From Candidatus Hydrogenedentota bacterium (GTDB lineage Bacteria; Hydrogenedentota; Hydrogenedentia; Hydrogenedentales; JAGMZX01): a stretch of 45,613 nucleotides of DNA. The notes under the pieces are model-generated. The model searched no databases. It was not told where the DNA came from and saw only the letters and a program-made list of their open reading frames with translations. The stretch covers positions 1 through 45,613 of the forward strand of contig JAGMZX010000022.1 of assembly GCA_018005585.1 (NCBI GenBank). Reading direction: 5' to 3'. Both the position numbers and the translations under genes were made by a program. This document shows, one piece after another, positions 16,649 to 26,400 of this stretch; the stretch's first letter is position 1; each line of letters starts with the position of its first letter.

Positions 16649-17444
16649 ATGACCGGCTGCTCCTCGTCCGCCAATTCGGTGTCGCTCTACGGCGGGGTGG
16701 TCCATGTCGAGTCTGGGACTGCCCGTATCCTCAATTGTACCTTCGGAAAAGGCTACTACCTGAGAAACAACAGCGCGGGAGACTCTGGAGGGGCCATTTT
16801 CGCGGCGGGAGGCGACATTGCAGTACTGAACAGCACGATTACTGCGAACGCGGCCGCATTGAGCCGCGGAGGCTATGGCGGCGGCCCTGCAATTGATGCC
16901 GCAGGCAGCGCGATTTGCCGGGTGGGAAACACAATCATTGCCGGAAACACTGCGATGACGGGCGAGCGCGGGGCAGAGATAGCGGGCGCTTTCGTGAGCC
17001 TCGGTCATAATCTCATCGGCGAGGCTGAAGGAGGCACAGGTTACGCGCCAACGGACCTCCTGGGTTCGCTTGACACGCCCTTGCTGCCGCTTATATCCCT
17101 TTCGATTGACGACGGAGGCGGTCCGGCAAGTCCGGACCTCACCTACATCCCCTACCCGGCAGCCCGGTGATCGACGCGGGGGACAAAGCGCTGCTGTTCC
17201 ATCCCGATTTCGTGGGCGGGGCGTGTTTCGATGCGAGGCTGTCGTGTTGCCCGCGGGTGCGGGGGGCCGCGGTGGGCGGCGGCTTGACCTGCACGGGCAC
17301 ACACAGCGCCGACTGCGCGCCGCAGAACTGGCGCATCGAGATTATCGAACTCCTGCGCGTGGTCCAGTTGTACAACATGGGCGGGTATCACGTGTGTTTA
17401 GAGTGTGTTTAGAGGGAGAGGACGGGTCTTGCCCAAACCCGTAG
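16649..17444 (+). pseudogene. Decayed secreted beta-helix protein with choice-of-anchor-Q-like segment
   Basis: Translation gives beta-helix rungs of the Pmp/choice-of-anchor-Q type: ARILNCTFGKG, GGAIFAAGG, NSTITANAA, NTIIAGNTA, VSLGHNLIGEA and TDLLGSLDTPLLPL. The frame stops at 17170, but adding one base to the C-run at 17149-17152 restores IPLPGSPVIDAGD, the expected end of this domain. The new frame continues to GTHSAD, then NWRIEIIELLRVVQLYNMGGYH, and stops at 17412 inside an 11-base tandem duplication; removing one copy gives HVCLEGEDGSCPNP and a stop at 17444. No signal peptide or N-terminal half is present, and the 5' end abuts the reductase promoter. It is therefore 5'-truncated and twice frameshifted, unless the indels are assembly errors. 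An AGGGGGGG tract ahead of the ATG at 16649 may be chance or another lesion. Confidence 0.75.
17393..17414. repeat. 11-base tandem duplication that breaks the reading frame
   Basis: TGTGTTTAGAG occurs twice head to tail (17393-17403, 17404-17414). The second copy supplies the TAG at 17410-17412 that ends the frame of the decayed beta-helix protein; with one copy the frame reads through to a family-like C-terminus. Confidence 0.85.
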
Positions 17445-17517
17445 CACGGGCGTCTCGTCCGTGTCCGTTCAGGTCGTCATGTTTGCTTGAGTATGGGTGA
17501 GACGCCCGCGCCACGGG
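17438..17517. repeat. REP-like imperfect inverted repeat
   Basis: Two 19-base arms (17438-17456, CCCGTAGCACGGGCGTCTC; 17499-17517, its near complement) pair at 17 of 19 positions, with a perfect 9-base core GGGCGTCTC/GAGACGCCC, around a 42-base spacer. No T-tract follows, so it looks more like a dispersed extragenic palindromic element than an intrinsic terminator. It lies between the decayed beta-helix gene and the DUF2851 gene. Confidence 0.65.
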
Positions 17518-17588
17518 GGAGTACTTGCCGTGATGTTGCAATGGGCCGGCGGGAACGGTAGGCTAGGTTCCGGTGTATTTCTGGAAGG

Positions 17589-19163
17589 TTGTGGGTTCCG
17601 GGCTTGTCATCCGTGGTTGTTCCGGGAAAAGAAGGCGAATCCTTCGCGGACGTGACCGCTACGCAGGCGCCGCAGTCCGCCGGAAACGCCTTTTCCGAAG
17701 AATACGGTTCGTTGCGGTCGCTGCGATTCCACGCGGCGGCGGAAGAGCGCGTTTCGGGGCTGGAGCGCGTGCTGCAGTGCGTCTGGTATGACCATCTCTT
17801 CCCGGAGGACGGGCTGCGCTTGGACGACGGCCGCCCGTTGCGCGTGCTGTCGCCCGGGTGGTGGAATCATGGGGAAGGGCCGGACTTCAAGAACGCGCAA
17901 CTTGAGATAGCGGGCCGGCTGCGCACGGGCGACGTGGAAATCCATTTGCAGCACAACGGCTGGGAGGCCCACGGGCATCACCTGGACCCGCGCTATGACC
18001 ACGTGTTGGTGCACGTGGTCTTTGAACGGACGCCGCCGGAATCGCCGCCGCACACGTCGCAGGGAAAGCCGCTGCCCACGTTTCTGCTGGCCGATTATGT
18101 CGATGCGTCGCTTGAGCGCCTCGCCGAGACCGTGGTGACGGACGCGTATCCCTACGATGTTCCCGCGGCGCAAGGTGCCTGCGCGGCGCTTGCGGTCTGG
18201 CGCGACACCGCCGCGCTCGAACATTTCCTCAACCTCGCGGGCGACTGGCGCATCCTCTACAAGGCCCGGGCGCTACGCGAGCGCATGGACCAGCAGGGCG
18301 AAGCGCAGGCGGTTTATGAATCGCTTCTGGCCGCGTGCGGCTACGGCCCGTTCAAGCAGCACTTCCGCACTATCGCGCGCCACCTCCCTTACGACCGCGC
18401 GCGCCAGTTGGCGCAGCAGGACCCTCTTGTGCTGGAAACGGCACTCTTCCAGGTCGGCGGACTGTTTCCTGAGTCGGCGCCCCCGGGAGGCACGGAATCG
18501 CCCCATCACGCGCGGCTCAGCACGCTGCGCCGGGAGCGCCTCGCCGGCCTGCGCGCGCTGCCCCTCGTGTGGCGGCGCACGGGCGTCCGGCCGAATAACT
18601 ACCCGGAACGCCGCCTTGCCGGGGCCGCGCGGCTGGTTGCGCGCACTGCGCAGGACGGACTGATCGACAACCTGGAGAAGGTCTGGCGGCAGGATATGTC
18701 CCATGTGGCGCGGCGGCGGGCATTCGAGGCGCTGTTTCCAGGCCCGATGGGCTTCTGGGCGCAGCACTGCACGTGGACGGGCGCGCCGATGACTCGGCCG
18801 ATTGCGCCGATCGGCGCGGACCGCGTCCGCGGCATCATCGGCAATGTGTTCGTGCCCGCGGCGCTGGCCCGGGCCCGCCGCGACCGGGACCGGCTGCGGG
18901 AGGAACAGGTTTTCGCCTTTTTCGCCGCCTTGCCGCGCGAACCGGAGAACCGGATCATGCGAGTCATGCTGCCGCGCATCCTGGACGGCAGCGTCGCCCT
19001 CAAGATGACCTTCCGTATGCAGCAGGGTCTGCTCCAAATGCACGAAGACTGGTGCGAACCGAACCCGTCCTGCCGCAATTGCGCCCTGCTTGCTCATGTG
19101 GCCGCGCAACAGCCCAGCCCGCACCCGAAGCAGGGTTTCCCGCCTGGCGCAACGCCGTTGTGA
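17589..19163 (+). CDS. DUF2851 family protein
   Basis: This 524-residue protein matches DUF2851, a family of unknown function common in Bacteroidetes and related bacteria. The clearest family signature is LRVLSPGWWNHGEGPDFKNA near residue 90, followed by GDVEIHLQHNGWEAHGHH and HVLVHVVFE. Near the C-terminus WCEPNPSCRNCALLAH could bind a metal or be a structural Cys cluster. The start is unsure: a TTG at 17589 opens the frame but GGAAGG is too close to it, and GTG codons at about residues 8 and 22 are alternatives. The catalytic-looking charged motifs (GDVEIH, HVLVH) are reminiscent of nuclease folds, but that is speculation. Confidence 0.85.
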   Translation: MWVPGLSSVVVPGKEGESFADVTATQAPQSAGNAFSEEYGSLRSLRFHAAAEERVSGLERVLQCVWYDHLFPEDGLRLDDGRPLRVLSPGWWNHGEGPDFKNAQLEIAGRLRTGDVEIHLQHNGWEAHGHHLDPRYDHVLVHVVFERTPPESPPHTSQGKPLPTFLLADYVDASLERLAETVVTDAYPYDVPAAQGACAALAVWRDTAALEHFLNLAGDWRILYKARALRERMDQQGEAQAVYESLLAACGYGPFKQHFRTIARHLPYDRARQLAQQDPLVLETALFQVGGLFPESAPPGGTESPHHARLSTLRRERLAGLRALPLVWRRTGVRPNNYPERRLAGAARLVARTAQDGLIDNLEKVWRQDMSHVARRRAFEALFPGPMGFWAQHCTWTGAPMTRPIAPIGADRVRGIIGNVFVPAALARARRDRDRLREEQVFAFFAALPREPENRIMRVMLPRILDGSVALKMTFRMQQGLLQMHEDWCEPNPSCRNCALLAHVAAQQPSPHPKQGFPPGATPL

Positions 19164-19330
19164 TAGACCCTCTGGACGAAAGGGACGACGCAGGGGGGGT
19201 GCAGCCGGACTGCGGCCCCACTACTTGGCCGGAAACGGGGTCATCAAGTACACTTGGGGAAGAGTCAAGACGGAAACGCGACGCAGGTGCAGGTGTATTA
19301 TTACCGCAGCTTCCTGGCAGCAAAGGACTT

Positions 19331-21127
19331 ATGCGGAATCTTCCCCAAAGATGCATCATTCCGGCCCTGATGGTTCTTGGACTAGTCCTGTTACCTCACG
19401 GCTATGCGGAGGAGGATTGCGCGTCCTGCGGCGAGCCGGTCCTGGACGCGGTTTCTGAATCACGCCTGGCCGGAGCAGGATTCCCTCTGGACGAATTCCG
19501 TCTCTTGACGGCCTGGGAAGAGACTGCAAACGATGGCGCCCTGGTATATGGGTTCCGGATTGCGCCGCGCGAGGGCGGCGCGCCCTTCGACGCATATCTG
19601 GACGCCTCAGGCGCGCTTCTGGGCCTCGAAGACCTCGCCAGGATTGGCGTCTTGGCAAAAACCTGGGACGCCCCGCCTTTTTACTGGCCCGCGGAGGTCC
19701 AGCCGGGCCTGCCGTTGCTCCGCGAGGAGAGGCCCGCTCCTGCGCCGGTACGCGAGCGGGCGCCGCAGGCGCACGTCACGCTGCCGCCGCTCGACCTTGA
19801 GCCGGTGCGCCGCGAAGACGCCGCCGCCGAGGCTGCCGCCCCCAAAGCGCCCGTCCGTTTCGGGGTCTTCCGCGACCTGCCGGTTCCATCGCGCGCCCAA
19901 GTGGGGGAGGATGCTTGGGCGGCTCTGCCAAGTGGCGAATCCATCTGCAGCCGGGTGATCGCATCTCCCGGCGCTATCGGCATGCGCGTGCACATCGCGC
20001 GCTTCGATGCTCCTGATTCGGCGCTAGTGTACCTGTTCAATCCGGACGCTCAAGACGAGTGCTACGGTCCGTTCGACCCGTGCAACGACTTCTGGACGCC
20101 GACCTGTTTTTCAGACCGAGCGGTGGTGCCGTGCGTGCTGCCGCCGGGCGCGAATCCGGCGGATACGTCGCTTGAGATCGACCGGATCATCCATATTTAT
20201 AAGGGATTCGGCGAACTTCCCTGGAGCAAGGCCGCGGGCGCGTGTAATCTGGACGTGGCCTGCTACGGCGATTGGGCCAATATCGCGCTTGGCGTCGGTG
20301 GGCTCGGCACCATCGGCAACGCGGGTTATCTTTGGTGTACGGGCAGCCTGGTCGCCGACGGGGACCCGGCCACGCAAACGCCATTTCTGATGACGGCTCA
20401 TCATTGCGTAGGTTCGCCATCCGGGGCGAACTCCCTGGAAGTGTACTGGCTTTATCAGCGCCCGGTCTGCGGCGGCAGTGCGCCGGACCCGAAGACCGTG
20501 CCGCGCACTACGGGCGGCGCCGACTATCTCATCAGCAGTTCGTCCGAAACCGGAACGGATTTTTCGCTGCTGCGCCTGCGTAACGCGCCGCCCGCCGGTC
20601 TGATTTATCTTGGCTTGACCAGCGAAGCGCCCTCTTTGGGAACTGGCGTCACGTGTGTGCATCACCCGAGCGGCGACTATAAGCGCATCTCCTTCGGCGC
20701 GCTCAGCGACAGCGGCAGCCCCTCGCTCGGCGGCGCGCCGATGCAACCCCGGACGCGCTTCCACGAAGTGCTGTGGAACGAGGGCACCACGGAACCGGGC
20801 TCATCCGGGAGTCCATTGCTGCTTACGGAGGCACAAGTGTTCATCGGCCAGTTGTGGGGCGGCGGCGCCTCGTGTTGGCACCCCGAAGAGCCGGATTACT
20901 TCGGCCGTTTTGATGTGACCTTCCCGCTCGTCTCGGACCGCCTCGGCCCGGTGGTGAGCCCGTACGACGTTGACGGCTCGGGTGCCGTGAATGCTTCGGA
21001 CCTGCAGGTTGTTATCAACGTACTGCTCGGCGAGGCCACCAGCGCCGCCGCTGATGTGGACCGCTCCGGCGGCGCGGACGCGCGCGATTTGCAGCTCGTT
21101 GTGCAGGCCATCTTGAGCGGGCGGTGA
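19331..21127 (+). CDS. Secreted trypsin-like serine protease with dockerin-type C-terminus
   Basis: The 598-residue exported protein has a signal peptide (MRNLPQRCIIPALMVLGLVLL, cut after GYA), a pro-region of about 200 residues and a chymotrypsin-fold protease domain related to lysyl endopeptidases. The triad is visible: H358 in TAHHC, D410 in GTDFSLLRL and S492 in EPGSSGSPLL. Cys pairs around GACNLDVACYG and LWCTG suggest disulfides. The C-terminus holds two dockerin-like calcium repeats, DVDGSGAVNASDLQVVIN and DVDRSGGADARDLQLVVQ. AAAGGA precedes the ATG closely. It overlaps the downstream paralogue by four bases. Dockerin repeats could bind a cohesin or act as a surface/secretion tag. Confidence 0.9.
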   Translation: MRNLPQRCIIPALMVLGLVLLPHGYAEEDCASCGEPVLDAVSESRLAGAGFPLDEFRLLTAWEETANDGALVYGFRIAPREGGAPFDAYLDASGALLGLEDLARIGVLAKTWDAPPFYWPAEVQPGLPLLREERPAPAPVRERAPQAHVTLPPLDLEPVRREDAAAEAAAPKAPVRFGVFRDLPVPSRAQVGEDAWAALPSGESICSRVIASPGAIGMRVHIARFDAPDSALVYLFNPDAQDECYGPFDPCNDFWTPTCFSDRAVVPCVLPPGANPADTSLEIDRIIHIYKGFGELPWSKAAGACNLDVACYGDWANIALGVGGLGTIGNAGYLWCTGSLVADGDPATQTPFLMTAHHCVGSPSGANSLEVYWLYQRPVCGGSAPDPKTVPRTTGGADYLISSSSETGTDFSLLRLRNAPPAGLIYLGLTSEAPSLGTGVTCVHHPSGDYKRISFGALSDSGSPSLGGAPMQPRTRFHEVLWNEGTTEPGSSGSPLLLTEAQVFIGQLWGGGASCWHPEEPDYFGRFDVTFPLVSDRLGPVVSPYDVDGSGAVNASDLQVVINVLLGEATSAAADVDRSGGADARDLQLVVQAILSGR

Positions 21128-23466
21128 ACATGAGGGTGTTTTACGTGATTTGCATGCGCATGGCCAGACAGAGATGCGCCACGTTGCAGACCGTTATGGC
21201 GGCATTGTGCGACCACAGCCGCCTGCGCCGTGCCGCGCGTGCGCGGCTGTTTCTTGTCTGCTTCCTGCCCGTCTGCTGCCTGGACGCGGTCTCGCTGGAT
21301 GAAGCGCCCACCTATGAACAGGCGGCGGCGTTTCTCGCGACGCAAGGCTATCCCACGGGCCAATACACGCTGCTCCTGACGTGGTGCGAACGGACAGACG
21401 GGGACGAGCGGGCCATAGTGACCGGCTACCGCGTTGCGCGTGCGGGCGGTGGCGATCCCCGTGCCTTCGATCTCTACGCCAAGGACGGGCGCTTGCTTAG
21501 CCCCGAGGAACGGCACGCGCTCGGCATACGCGCGAAGACCTGGACGCCGCGCGCGATTTCCGCGCCGGCCGAGCCGGGCGCGGCCGTGGCGCTGAGTGCG
21601 CCGCAGCCAAGGACGCCCTGGTCCGTGCGGTACAGCATCGGCTTCGCGCAGGCGGCGCTCCTGCCGCCCCTAGACCCGGGCGCGTTCCTTGAGGAAGACG
21701 CGCGCGCCGACGCGTCCGGCGGGAAAGGTGTCGTGCGTACGGGCGTGTTCCGCGAGGTCATCCCGCCGTTGGAGACCGGTATAGGCACAGGCGCGGGCCC
21801 ATGGCAGGCGCTGCCGGATGGGTCGCGCGTCTGGAACGTGCTGGTTCAATCGCCGAAAGCTATTGGATTGCGTATTGAAATATCAGCTGCAACGCTTCCC
21901 GCAGGCTGCGAAGTATTTGCCTACAACATGGGTGATACAAGGGAATGTTACGGCCCCTTCACGGCAGCAGACGCGGCCGGCGGGACATTCTGGACTCCGA
22001 CCTGCTTTTCCGCGGACGTGGCGCTGGAATGCCGCGCGCCGGACAGCGTGGCCCCTGAAAGCGTCGCATTGCGCGTCGCGCGTGTAGCGCACTTGTACCG
22101 GGACCCCATTGCACTGCTCGAAACCCGCGCCTTCGCCGGCGCGTGCAATCTGGACGTGACTTGTTATCCGGCGTGGGCGGGCACGGCGCGCGGCGTCGGC
22201 GGCCTCGGCACGATCGGGCTGACGGGTTCGCTCTGGTGCACGGGTTCGCTCATCGTGGACTTGGATCCGTGCACGCAGACCCCGTATCTGCTCACGGCCA
22301 ACCACTGCATCCCGACTGTCCAGCGGGCGGACTCTCTTGAGGTGTACTGGCTCTATCAGACGGATGGCTGCAACGGGGTCGCGCCGCCGCCCGCGACGGT
22401 GCCGCGCACGACGGGCGGCGCGGACCGCCTGGCGTTCATGGGCGGTCGCGGGGACACCGGCGGCGGCAATGACTTCTGTCTTCTGCGTCTGCGCAATGAC
22501 CCGCCGCCCGGCCTTACCTTTCTCGGCTGGGCCACGAGTGTGCCGCCGCTCGCGACGCCCGTCGCGTGTATCCATCATCCGCGTGGCGATTTCAAGCGGA
22601 TATGCTTCGGCGGCCTCACCAACACCGATAACCCGCATTCCACCTGGTTTCACGAGGTCACCTGGAATGCCGGCACCACGGAACCCGGGTCCTCGGGCAG
22701 TCCGCTGATGACCTCCGCGACCCAGCAAATTATCGGCCAACTTTGGGGCGGCGGCGCATCCTGTTCAACGCCAACCGATCCTGATTACTACGGCCGTTTT
22801 GATATCACGTACGTTATCATCAAGGATTACTTGAATTCCGTTGCCCAGGCGGGTTTCGCCGAGACGGCCCTTTCCGCCGCCGAAAACGCGGGTGTGTTTC
22901 CGGCCGGTGTCAGTCTGAGCAAGCCCGCAGGCGCCGCGGGCGCCGCCGTTTCCTACGCCGTGGCCGCAGGCAGCGCAACGCCCGGCGAAGACTTTATCGA
23001 GGAGTCCGGCTTACTGCACTTTGGCCCCGGCGAGGATGCGGCCAACATTGAACTGGTCATACTCAAAGATACCAGCTTGGAACCGGCGGAGACCGTGATT
23101 CTGACACTCAGCGACCCGCAGTGCGCAGAACTCGACCCGGCCGCTTCGTCCGTTGTCGTCACGATTCAGGATAACGACGTGGACACCGACGGCGACGGGC
23201 TTTCGGATGCAGCCGAGACGAGCGGGACCTATGGATATGTGACGGACCCCGGCGCCGCCGATACCGATGGCGATGGGCTAAGCGACTACGACGAGGTATT
23301 CGGCACGCAGGGACACGAGTCGAATCCCACATCTCGGGATTCGGACGGCGACGGCATCGATGACTTCACGGAGATCATCATGGGGTTAGATCCGGGCGAC
23401 CCGGATGACGCGGACGCGTTGAGCAGTCTTCGCGTCCCCTGGTTTGGCGCGAATTACTCGAGGTAG
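21124..23466 (+). CDS. Secreted trypsin-like serine protease with Calx-beta and TSP3-type repeats
   Basis: A paralogue of the upstream protease (780 residues from the overlapping GTG). The triad is H394 in TANHC, D450 in GNDFCLLRL and S524 in EPGSSGSPLM; shared segments such as GACNLDV, GVGGLGTIG, VPRTTGGAD and IGQLWGGGASC show recent common descent. The C-terminus differs: a Calx-beta domain (about 575-690, ENAGVFPAG ... TIQDND) then aspartate-rich DTDGDGLSD repeats of thrombospondin-3 type. The start is uncertain: GTG 21124 and ATG 21130 add a Cys/Arg-rich leader, while ATG 21196 would give a more normal signal peptide (RLFLVCFLPVCC). Its end overlaps the convergent fusion gene by 13 bases. 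Confidence 0.9.
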   Translation: MNMRVFYVICMRMARQRCATLQTVMAALCDHSRLRRAARARLFLVCFLPVCCLDAVSLDEAPTYEQAAAFLATQGYPTGQYTLLLTWCERTDGDERAIVTGYRVARAGGGDPRAFDLYAKDGRLLSPEERHALGIRAKTWTPRAISAPAEPGAAVALSAPQPRTPWSVRYSIGFAQAALLPPLDPGAFLEEDARADASGGKGVVRTGVFREVIPPLETGIGTGAGPWQALPDGSRVWNVLVQSPKAIGLRIEISAATLPAGCEVFAYNMGDTRECYGPFTAADAAGGTFWTPTCFSADVALECRAPDSVAPESVALRVARVAHLYRDPIALLETRAFAGACNLDVTCYPAWAGTARGVGGLGTIGLTGSLWCTGSLIVDLDPCTQTPYLLTANHCIPTVQRADSLEVYWLYQTDGCNGVAPPPATVPRTTGGADRLAFMGGRGDTGGGNDFCLLRLRNDPPPGLTFLGWATSVPPLATPVACIHHPRGDFKRICFGGLTNTDNPHSTWFHEVTWNAGTTEPGSSGSPLMTSATQQIIGQLWGGGASCSTPTDPDYYGRFDITYVIIKDYLNSVAQAGFAETALSAAENAGVFPAGVSLSKPAGAAGAAVSYAVAAGSATPGEDFIEESGLLHFGPGEDAANIELVILKDTSLEPAETVILTLSDPQCAELDPAASSVVVTIQDNDVDTDGDGLSDAAETSGTYGYVTDPGAADTDGDGLSDYDEVFGTQGHESNPTSRDSDGDGIDDFTEIIMGLDPGDPDDADALSSLRVPWFGANYSR

Positions 23467-26400
23467 CCGATTGCCCGAAGCGTTTCGTCCCGCTCGACGT
23501 CGACCGAGACCACTTGCTCGGCCTTGGGGCGGAACCGTTCCCGCAGCGTCAATTGCTCCGGCCAATGTTGCCGCACCCGTTGCTCCAGCGCCTCCACAAG
23601 TCCGCCGTGGTCCTTGCGAACGCTGCGTGTTTCGCCCGGGTCTTCATCAAGGTGGAACAGCCTCTTGCGCGGCGAATACAGGGGGCCAAACAGCTTGAAC
23701 GCGCCTTGCATGGCGCTTATGCCGGTGGTCTTGCGCGCATCGCGGCCTTCATAGGAGAACAGGACGCGGTCCGGCGCGACCTGCGAAGCGCCTTCCCGCA
23801 GCGTGGGCCACAGGCTCATGCCCTGGAAGCCCGCGAAGGGCGCCAGGCCGGCGGCGTCGAGGAAAGTCGGCGCCAAGTCGAGCGATTGTACGTTTTCCGT
23901 GATGCGCACGCCCGCGGGGATGCGCCCCGGCCACACGGCGATCAATGGTACGCCGACTAGTTCGTCGTAAGGCTCGTAACTGTGGATTATCCGCCCGGGG
24001 TGCGCGCCGAAACCTTCTCCGTGGTCCGCCGTGAACACGATCAACGTCTCGTCCGCGAGGCCGAGCGCCGCGATTTCGTCCCAGATGCACTTGAAGTTCG
24101 CGTCGCTGAGCAAGATGCACTCGTCAAAAGCGTTGAGATGGTCTGCCGGATGCGCCGTCCACTTTCCCTGGTAGGGAGGGGCGCTCTCGTAGAACATTTC
24201 GCCTGCACCGCGGATGTGCACGTGGCATTCCATCGTGTGCACGTACGCGAAGAAGGGGTAGTCTCGGGTTTGTCTCAGGAACTCCTGCACGCGGCGGCGC
24301 GTGTCGCCGTTCCGGCCCGCGCTAAGTTCGTCGAAGTCCTCGACCATGCCGTAGGCGCGGCGCTTGGGCGCATCCGGCGGAGTGTAGGGGTTTTCCGTGA
24401 ACGCCGCGGTGTTGTAGCCCGCTTGCCTCAGGAATTCGACAAACGTCGGGATGCTGCTGATTTCCGTGCTGTCGAAGCAATCCAAGCCGTGGGCCAGCAT
24501 GTCTACGCCCAGAAATATCGAGGCCATGGACGGGCGCGTGCACGTGGCCGGGGCCAGGCAGCGGTTGAAGACCATGCCCTGTCGCGCGAAGCCGGTGAGG
24601 TTAGGCGCGGTCATACGGTCATAACCGTACATGGGCAGATGGTCTGCGCGCAGGCAATCCACCACGTAGAAGAGAATGTTCGGGACCTCTTGCGCGGCGA
24701 TGGTCTGACGCTGCTGCACGATAATCGGGTTGGCCCACAAGGCGATATTGCCCGGCATAACGCAGTCCGTGCGCAGGACCAGACGCACGTCCTGATTCGC
24801 GTACGCGGAGAGGTCGGCCTCCATGTCGAGCCAGGAAGCGTCGGAAAGTACCTCCAGAGACGAGAGCGTACGCGACCCCGCGGCGGTGTACACGTCGAGC
24901 GAAAATGTCACGGCTGGTGCTTCGTTCACTATGCCGGCAGCGGCCGTGAAATGTGCGTCCGGCGGCAGGCGCAAAGCATATTCGGTTTTCGCGGGCGTGC
25001 GCACGTAGAGGCAGGAACGCAGCGAGTTGCCGATGCGAAATTCCCGGGCGCCCGCTCCCGATGGGAAGAGCGCCTGCTGCGTATTCAAGGTGGCCTCGTG
25101 CAGGGTCAGTTCGCCACCTCGCGGCAGGATGATGCGGAGGCCGTCGATTGCCCGCGCCTGCCAGCGGGGAAGGCTATCCACCCGGACGGCGTAGGTCTGC
25201 GGCGTGCCGGGTTGTGATACGCGGATAGGGATGATGCAATTCCCGTCTTCGTCGCACCAGTCCCACAGTGTGCCGGTCGGGTGCCACGATACCAGCACCT
25301 CATCCGAGCCGGAAACCGTCATGCGAATCGTAATCGAGTCGACCTCCGGCCCGTACCACGTGATGGACAGCGGGGATTGCAGGAAGTCACGGTCCTTGGC
25401 CGTTAAGGTGATGCCGTCTTCCTCGACTTCGAATACGGAGTCATGCTTGCCCGGTGTCCACCCGCCGGCGCCGGGAAACAGCGCGACAGCGCCGGGCTGC
25501 GATTCCCCGGAGGGGGGAGATGTCGTCACGGCTTCTTGGAGGTGCTCGTCCAGACGGTAGGCGTAGAATCTTCCTGGCGCCGCGGGGATCTGCGGAGTTG
25601 GAGCGCGGCTGGCCGTTGCCGGAATCACCATTTCCCGCAGCACCGAGCATGCCGGATATGCGGCGCGCACTTGTTCGAGGGTGCGGCGGGCCGCCTCCGG
25701 CTGGCTCGATGCGGCGAGCGCGCGCACCCATGCCACGGCCACTTCACCAACAAGACTCTCGTAAATGTTCGCGCCCGTCGGACTGTCGTCCCAGCCAACC
25801 TCGAACAGCCTTTCCGATAGCGTCTCGGGGTCGAGCGACGTTTCTTCCACCGTGTCAAGGATGCGCTTGTACTGTTCCGCGGCATCGCAGAACCGTTGCT
25901 GCTGTTCCAATGCCCGTGCGAGGTTCCATCGCAGCGCCGCATCTTCGAGCGAATCCGTGAGCGCCGCGCTGAAGGCATCGATTTCGGGGTCTTTCTGCAA
26001 GCGAACGAACCCCTGGGGCCGCGCGCAGGCATATAGCAGCATGTTCCAGCGTCCGGGAAAGACCGTCTTGGCCCACCGGATGTTCCGCAACGTGCAGTAA
26101 CGCTCAAAGCGGCTGCCGTGGGCCGCGCCGACAATTGACGGGGGACGGCCAATGACCACCCAAGCGCGGTTCGTGCTGACAAGAGCCGTTTCAAGCGCAT
26201 CGTAAAGGCCGGTCAGGCGGCGGCAGCCCGAAAGCGGCGGGTCAGGCCGCGCGAAGTTCATGCCGAACGCGTCCCTATCGGAATCGGGGCACAGCAGAAT
26301 GGTTTCCCCCGCAGTCCAGCGCGCCTCGATATATCGGATGGGCCCGACATAGTTCGGGCCTGTCGGCAAGACCAGTTCGATCGAAGTGAGCGTGACGAAG

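Noticed and set aside
23982-25217. A 411-codon rightward open frame
   Set aside because: It is antisense to the sulfatase-like and beta-sandwich parts of the fusion gene.
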